DNA of 64,000 bases. It comes from Larix kaempferi (taxonomy: Eukaryota; Streptophyta; Pinopsida; Pinales; Pinaceae). Within the stretch, counting starts at the first letter, position 1. Each line of letters starts with the position of its first letter. This document shows, one piece after another, positions 59,906 through 64,000 of the stretch. The DNA lies in NCBI GenBank assembly GCA_027924585.1, contig BSBM01000486.1:49182001-49246000 (forward strand), read 5' to 3'. The notes below the pieces were generated by a model. That model worked only from the letters and a program-made list of their open reading frames with translations, made no database searches and was not told the origin of the DNA. The position numbers and the translations under genes are program-made.

Positions 59906-60773
59906 CAACAAGAATATTGATGAATATATATTTAATATTTGTTGAAATTGTTAGGTTCCCATTAGGGTAGATAGGAGATTAAACGCACAAAGACAAAAAA
60001 GGATAGGCAGGAAGCACCTTTTCTCATAAATCCATGTACACATAAATACATGAGAATGACCCTTGGGTTCTAATTCCCAAGTGGTCTCTTGGACTCCCGA
60101 GTGACTCTTCCTATTCATCTAATACTTTGGGTCTTCCTTGCACGTGAATAATGCACAATAATCGTAACACCAATGATTATGTTCCCCAAAATCCCCCCCT
60201 TAATCCAAAGGGATGTATGTGAGTCCAATAAAAGGGAGATGAATAACTAAAAGTGGGAAGCTACCACCTGCTGAAAATTTCCAACTTGACAATCTGAATT
60301 GCCAAGCAAGTTAACAAAAGCTAACTTCTGCTACTAAATGCAAGTGCTCTATGAAGTGGTGGTTTTGGCTTACCACAAACCAAAGGGATAGAAGAAGCTT
60401 AAATATTATACTATGTGGGTGGTTTAATGTTGACCACAATCTCGAACTTGGCATGAACGATTAGAATTTCTATCTGGAACTTGGCACGAATGCTGAGAGG
60501 TTCTTTGGAAAATGGTGGTTTAGGGACCACCATCTAGAAGCTGAATTCTACTTCTAAATGTGTGGTTTTAGGATGACCAAAAACTTTGGAGCTCAATCGA
60601 ACATGGTGGTTCAGGATTGCTTGTTTCGGCTCGCTTGTTCTCGCTCACTTGTTTATGAATTTCTTCATTCCTCCCTATCAAGAACAATGTGAGGAATGGA
60701 AAGTATCATGGTGTCAAAAATAGACACAAAGCACATGCATACTCTGAGGCAATTGTTCTCTTCTTTCTACTTG
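59906..60773. other. Non-coding, possible LTR border near 59955
   Basis: Sequence character changes at about 59950 (GTTAGGTTCCCATTAGGG). No ORF; the block with CCCCCCCTT near 60190 could be a minus-strand purine tract. Nothing further supported. Confidence 0.3.
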
Positions 60774-61389
60774 CTACATCTCCGAATCTGGTCTCCCAAA
60801 CTGATTGTGGGTCAAGCTCGCTTGTTCTCGCTTACTTGAAGAAGGTTGTGACTGCTTGTTGTTAAAATGACAAGGCTTTGAAACATGAATCCTGGCATAA
60901 TGTTCCCCCCTGTCAAGTACAAGATAAGAAGCAATACAATATTTTGATGCAAGTTTCACTCTTGTAAGTTTCATCCACTTTACACACCTATCTGAAGAAT
61001 GGTTACACTTCCCGCAATGCTGACAAGGATGAAGATAAAAAAATTGATCTTTCATATGGCTAACTCGATCACAATGTTGGCATCTTTAACTCTGAACAAG
61101 TTGTACATATTTTGACATTATTTCATTGTGTGCCGGCAGCTGATAGGAATCATCTTCAAAGAGAGGGTTGTTCTAAAAAAACTCTAGTTCAGAATGCTGA
61201 TTCTTGGATTTCAAATCCTGCAGATGATTGATGATAGTTTGGAGAGTTTCGTTTCTGATTATGATTGAGTTGTCTACAACTGTAAGTACTAGAGTGTTCA
61301 ACAACTCTAATGTTGAACTTCAGTTTAAGACAATGTGAGAACTGTTTGAGGCCTTCTTGTGCAAGAAGGACCCAGTACAAACGAGTCAA
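60774..61389 (-). pseudogene. Zinc-knuckle protein fragment, gag-like
   Basis: The minus-strand frame 61055-60774 (93 codons) has one CCHC knuckle, CQHCGKCNHSSDRC (C-x2-C-x4-H-x4-C), followed by a basic, Ser/Gln-rich tail. The frame 61389-61189 upstream may be part of the same ORF, separated by stop-broken sequence. A knuckle of this type suits a retroelement gag; copia, LINE or gypsy cannot be told apart from this piece. Confidence 0.5.
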
Positions 61390-64000
61390 TCAAACTAAGG
61401 GCTTCCTGAAACTCCTCCCTTTACAAACGAGATCTCAATAGATTCAAACTCAAAAGTGAAGGGTGTCGGTCTCAACCAAGAATGCACCCACATACAATTC
61501 AATTTTTCCTTCAATTTTGATGGTGTACAAAAACACACGTGTAAGTACCAAAAAATGCACTAGAACTTACAAAAAAACAACAGTTTGCAAGTTACACTTA
61601 TGAATGTTGAATTGATGAATCTACTATACCTGAGTTCTTAAATGACGATCTACTTCTGGAATTTCTTCTTTTGGAGCAGCTGCACACTTGCTTGAATTCA
61701 AACCACTTTCAAATATGCAACTTTTATTCACAACACCTACATTATAATAGTCTTTGGGAGCAAGCTATAGATAGGTGCAAGTCTTAAAGTCTTTGCCACT
61801 TTTTTCATTACAATGTTTGCAATTTAAGCTACAATATCTAAAAACAATCTCTACAACCAGTTCTTTACATTACAATCTCTAGATGAAAAATTATATGTGT
61901 TGCATGGATGTACTTCACAACAAACTTTGCAATCATTTCATGCCATTCATTAGATGAGAGAGGAAACAAATAGCCTCTAGTTTCACCAAGAAACTGTGTA
62001 TGTGTAGATTTGACCAATATTTTAAAGCCAATAATTAAAACAAAGAAAAATTATACCAGTCTTCAATGTAGGTTGTATCCATCTTCCAGGATTCAATACA
62101 CATGCTTGTCTTATTGCTTCTTTATATCCATGCATATGAGGTGGCCATCTCCATCTTCTTCATCTCTGAGTTAAAAAATAAATACTTTGATGTGTACAAG
62201 TCACTGAATATCCACTATTGACTCGAAAGAGAGATGCAAACTTTACAATAAAAAGACTGGTGATATTTATAACAATGAGAATACCATGACAACTTTCAAA
62301 AAGTCGCAATAGAGAATGAATGAAAGTTCACACCATCCAATATTTAAATTGCTTCATTGTTCACGACAGAGGTAGTGGATTAGGGTTTCCACCTCAATCA
62401 CTCCACTTCAAGCTAGCTCCACGTTTAAGGAAACTGTATCAATGTTACCAGAACTCCAAAAATGCAACAATCCAAAAATGCAACAGTGTTCAAATCCTAT
62501 CATTAGAGGAATTCTTAAAATCTTATTATTAACAGAGCAAGTATTCAAATCTTAACAGTTCTTCAAATAAATGGAAACTGCCGTTTGTAGCCCCTCTATA
62601 AGTCTTCAATGGTGGTAATGTGGCGGTGACTTCTTCAAATTTTAAATGAGAAAATGGAATTAATTGTTTCAGACTTCGACTCTTTAGCAGTCACCCTTTC
62701 ACGAAGTTGCATAGACTTTGGCTCTGTATTAGAACTGGAACAAAGCTCCATTATCTGCTAGCAAGGAGATTTCACAGATTAGGGTTTCTATCCACCAAAA
62801 CCAAAAGTTGCAAGAGTGAAGAAAGCACAGATTAAGTTCTCTCTCCACACTAATGGTATGCAGCAGCAGTCAGGAATAGCCGCTATATATTATCACCATT
62901 CTCAATCAATGAAGTTGGTAAACAAGGTGTAAGCAAGCAACAAAGTCCTCGACTTTAGCATGATATAGTGACAAATGTCGTCAGTTTTCCAAGAGGAATA
63001 CTCAGCTTTGAGTTTCGAGTTTCATATCAGTTCAAGGGAAACATCTAAAAGAAAAAAATATTTTTGCTAAAACTATAATGAGAACATTTACTTTACAACT
63101 ATATGATACACATTCAATGGTGCATACTCTTCCAAGCATTCCTTTAGTTGAGCTTCAGGGTAAGCCTACCAAGAAATCTAGTTCAGAGCATTAGCATAGT
63201 TGACATCCAGAGTATCTATTCTCGAAGCTTCATCCCTTATGATTGATTAAATGTTAGATATGGAATCCAGGCTAGTATTTCAGATCCTTATGTAATTGGA
63301 CACAAGATCCATTACTTTAAGATAGTACTACCACCTCCATGAGTTCCTAAGAAATCATTAGCTTCAATGACCTTTAAAATATTGGTTGGATTTCGTAGCA
63401 ATACCATCCTTTGGAGTGTGAACAGTGTGAGGGAATCATGATTCTTGCATGCTCTTTTATCTATGAATCCCACATATGATCCATGGTCCAATGATAGTCT
63501 CTATTGTTTGAAGGTAGTGGATTTAATGTTTCTCCACAATAATGCTATCATTTAATTGCTTTTTTTTGAAGATATCACAAAATTCCATAGTACAATTAAA
63601 GCATCCATAAAGAGCTCTATCATCTTTGATAGATCATTGAACTCTGCATTGAGTTAGAAAATGTCAAATATTGATATAGTAGGTCACTGTTTGGCTAGAA
63701 TAAATGCATGGGACATATAAAAAGGGGAAAAGACCACATTTGCATATTACAACAATGAAAAATGTAGACAATAGAGGTGATAGAGTAATGGAATGTTATA
63801 TGGGAGCTCTATATCCATAATAGCTAGAGATAAATTGGGAGGTATGTATAGACATTTAATTTTTGATTAGGTAAATTCAAAGGCTTCTCTCATTACATAT
63901 GAAAAACATTAAATTAGTTTTCATAGGACTTCACACAACACATATACAAAGGGGATGATGATGATTACTTGTCTTTGAGATATGGCCAACATTTGACATA
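61390..64000. other. Non-coding sequence, no feature recognised
   Basis: AT-rich sequence with only short ORFs. I see no RNA gene, repeat border or protein motif that I can support. Confidence 0.4.

Noticed and set aside
1-64000. CRISPR arrays, bacterial operons, tRNA or rRNA genes
   Set aside because: No spaced direct-repeat array, no ribosome-binding pattern and no cloverleaf or rRNA signature seen; the tandem repeats present are contiguous and LTR-associated.

Overview
This window is nuclear DNA from a seed plant with a large, transposon-packed genome. I see no intact host gene. The evidence is two large Ty3/gypsy retrotransposons, minus-strand fragments of others, En/Spm (CACTA) transposase remnants, a hAT-like insert and a foldback element, nested in one another and worn by stop codons. 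The gypsy families and the very long LTRs suggest a gymnosperm, but the sequence alone does not prove that.

Layout. 1-1406: old flanking DNA with a dead coiled-coil ORF. 1412-12651: a complete but inactive chromodomain gypsy element (LTRs, PBS, gag, pol, PPT, 5-bp target duplication GACTC). Its 5' LTR is 2.7 kb longer than the 3' LTR, and the extra piece resembles the start of a host gene with introns. 12657-16490: non-coding DNA with a 410-bp foldback element. 16491-17757 and 34954-36633: two parts of one minus-strand ORF split by the next element. 17758-34953: a 17-kb Tat-like gypsy element whose LTRs each carry a copy of a roughly 1,000-codon coiled-coil ORF with its own TATA box. The 5' LTR copy lost 2.3 kb; the 3' LTR copy holds a 942-bp hAT-like insert. 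37050-39600: 3' end and LTR of another gypsy family, with about nine 80-bp foldback repeats. 39637-43464: minus-strand gypsy gag-protease-RT, truncated. 46793-59905: two En/Spm transposase remnants sharing a 1-kb direct repeat, separated by a minus-strand gypsy element (LTR 48632-50033, RT remnant near 55000). 59906-64000: mostly non-coding, with one zinc-knuckle fragment.

As a system, nothing here looks able to move by itself. In the two large elements most premature stops are explained by C-to-T change (CAG/CAA/CGA to TAG/TAA/TGA), and the last 198 bp of the Tat-like LTRs differ only by transitions. Long DNA methylation and silencing would produce this. The most unusual feature is the protein-coding unit inside the LTR of the Tat-like element, placed upstream of the TATA box that would drive the element's own transcript.
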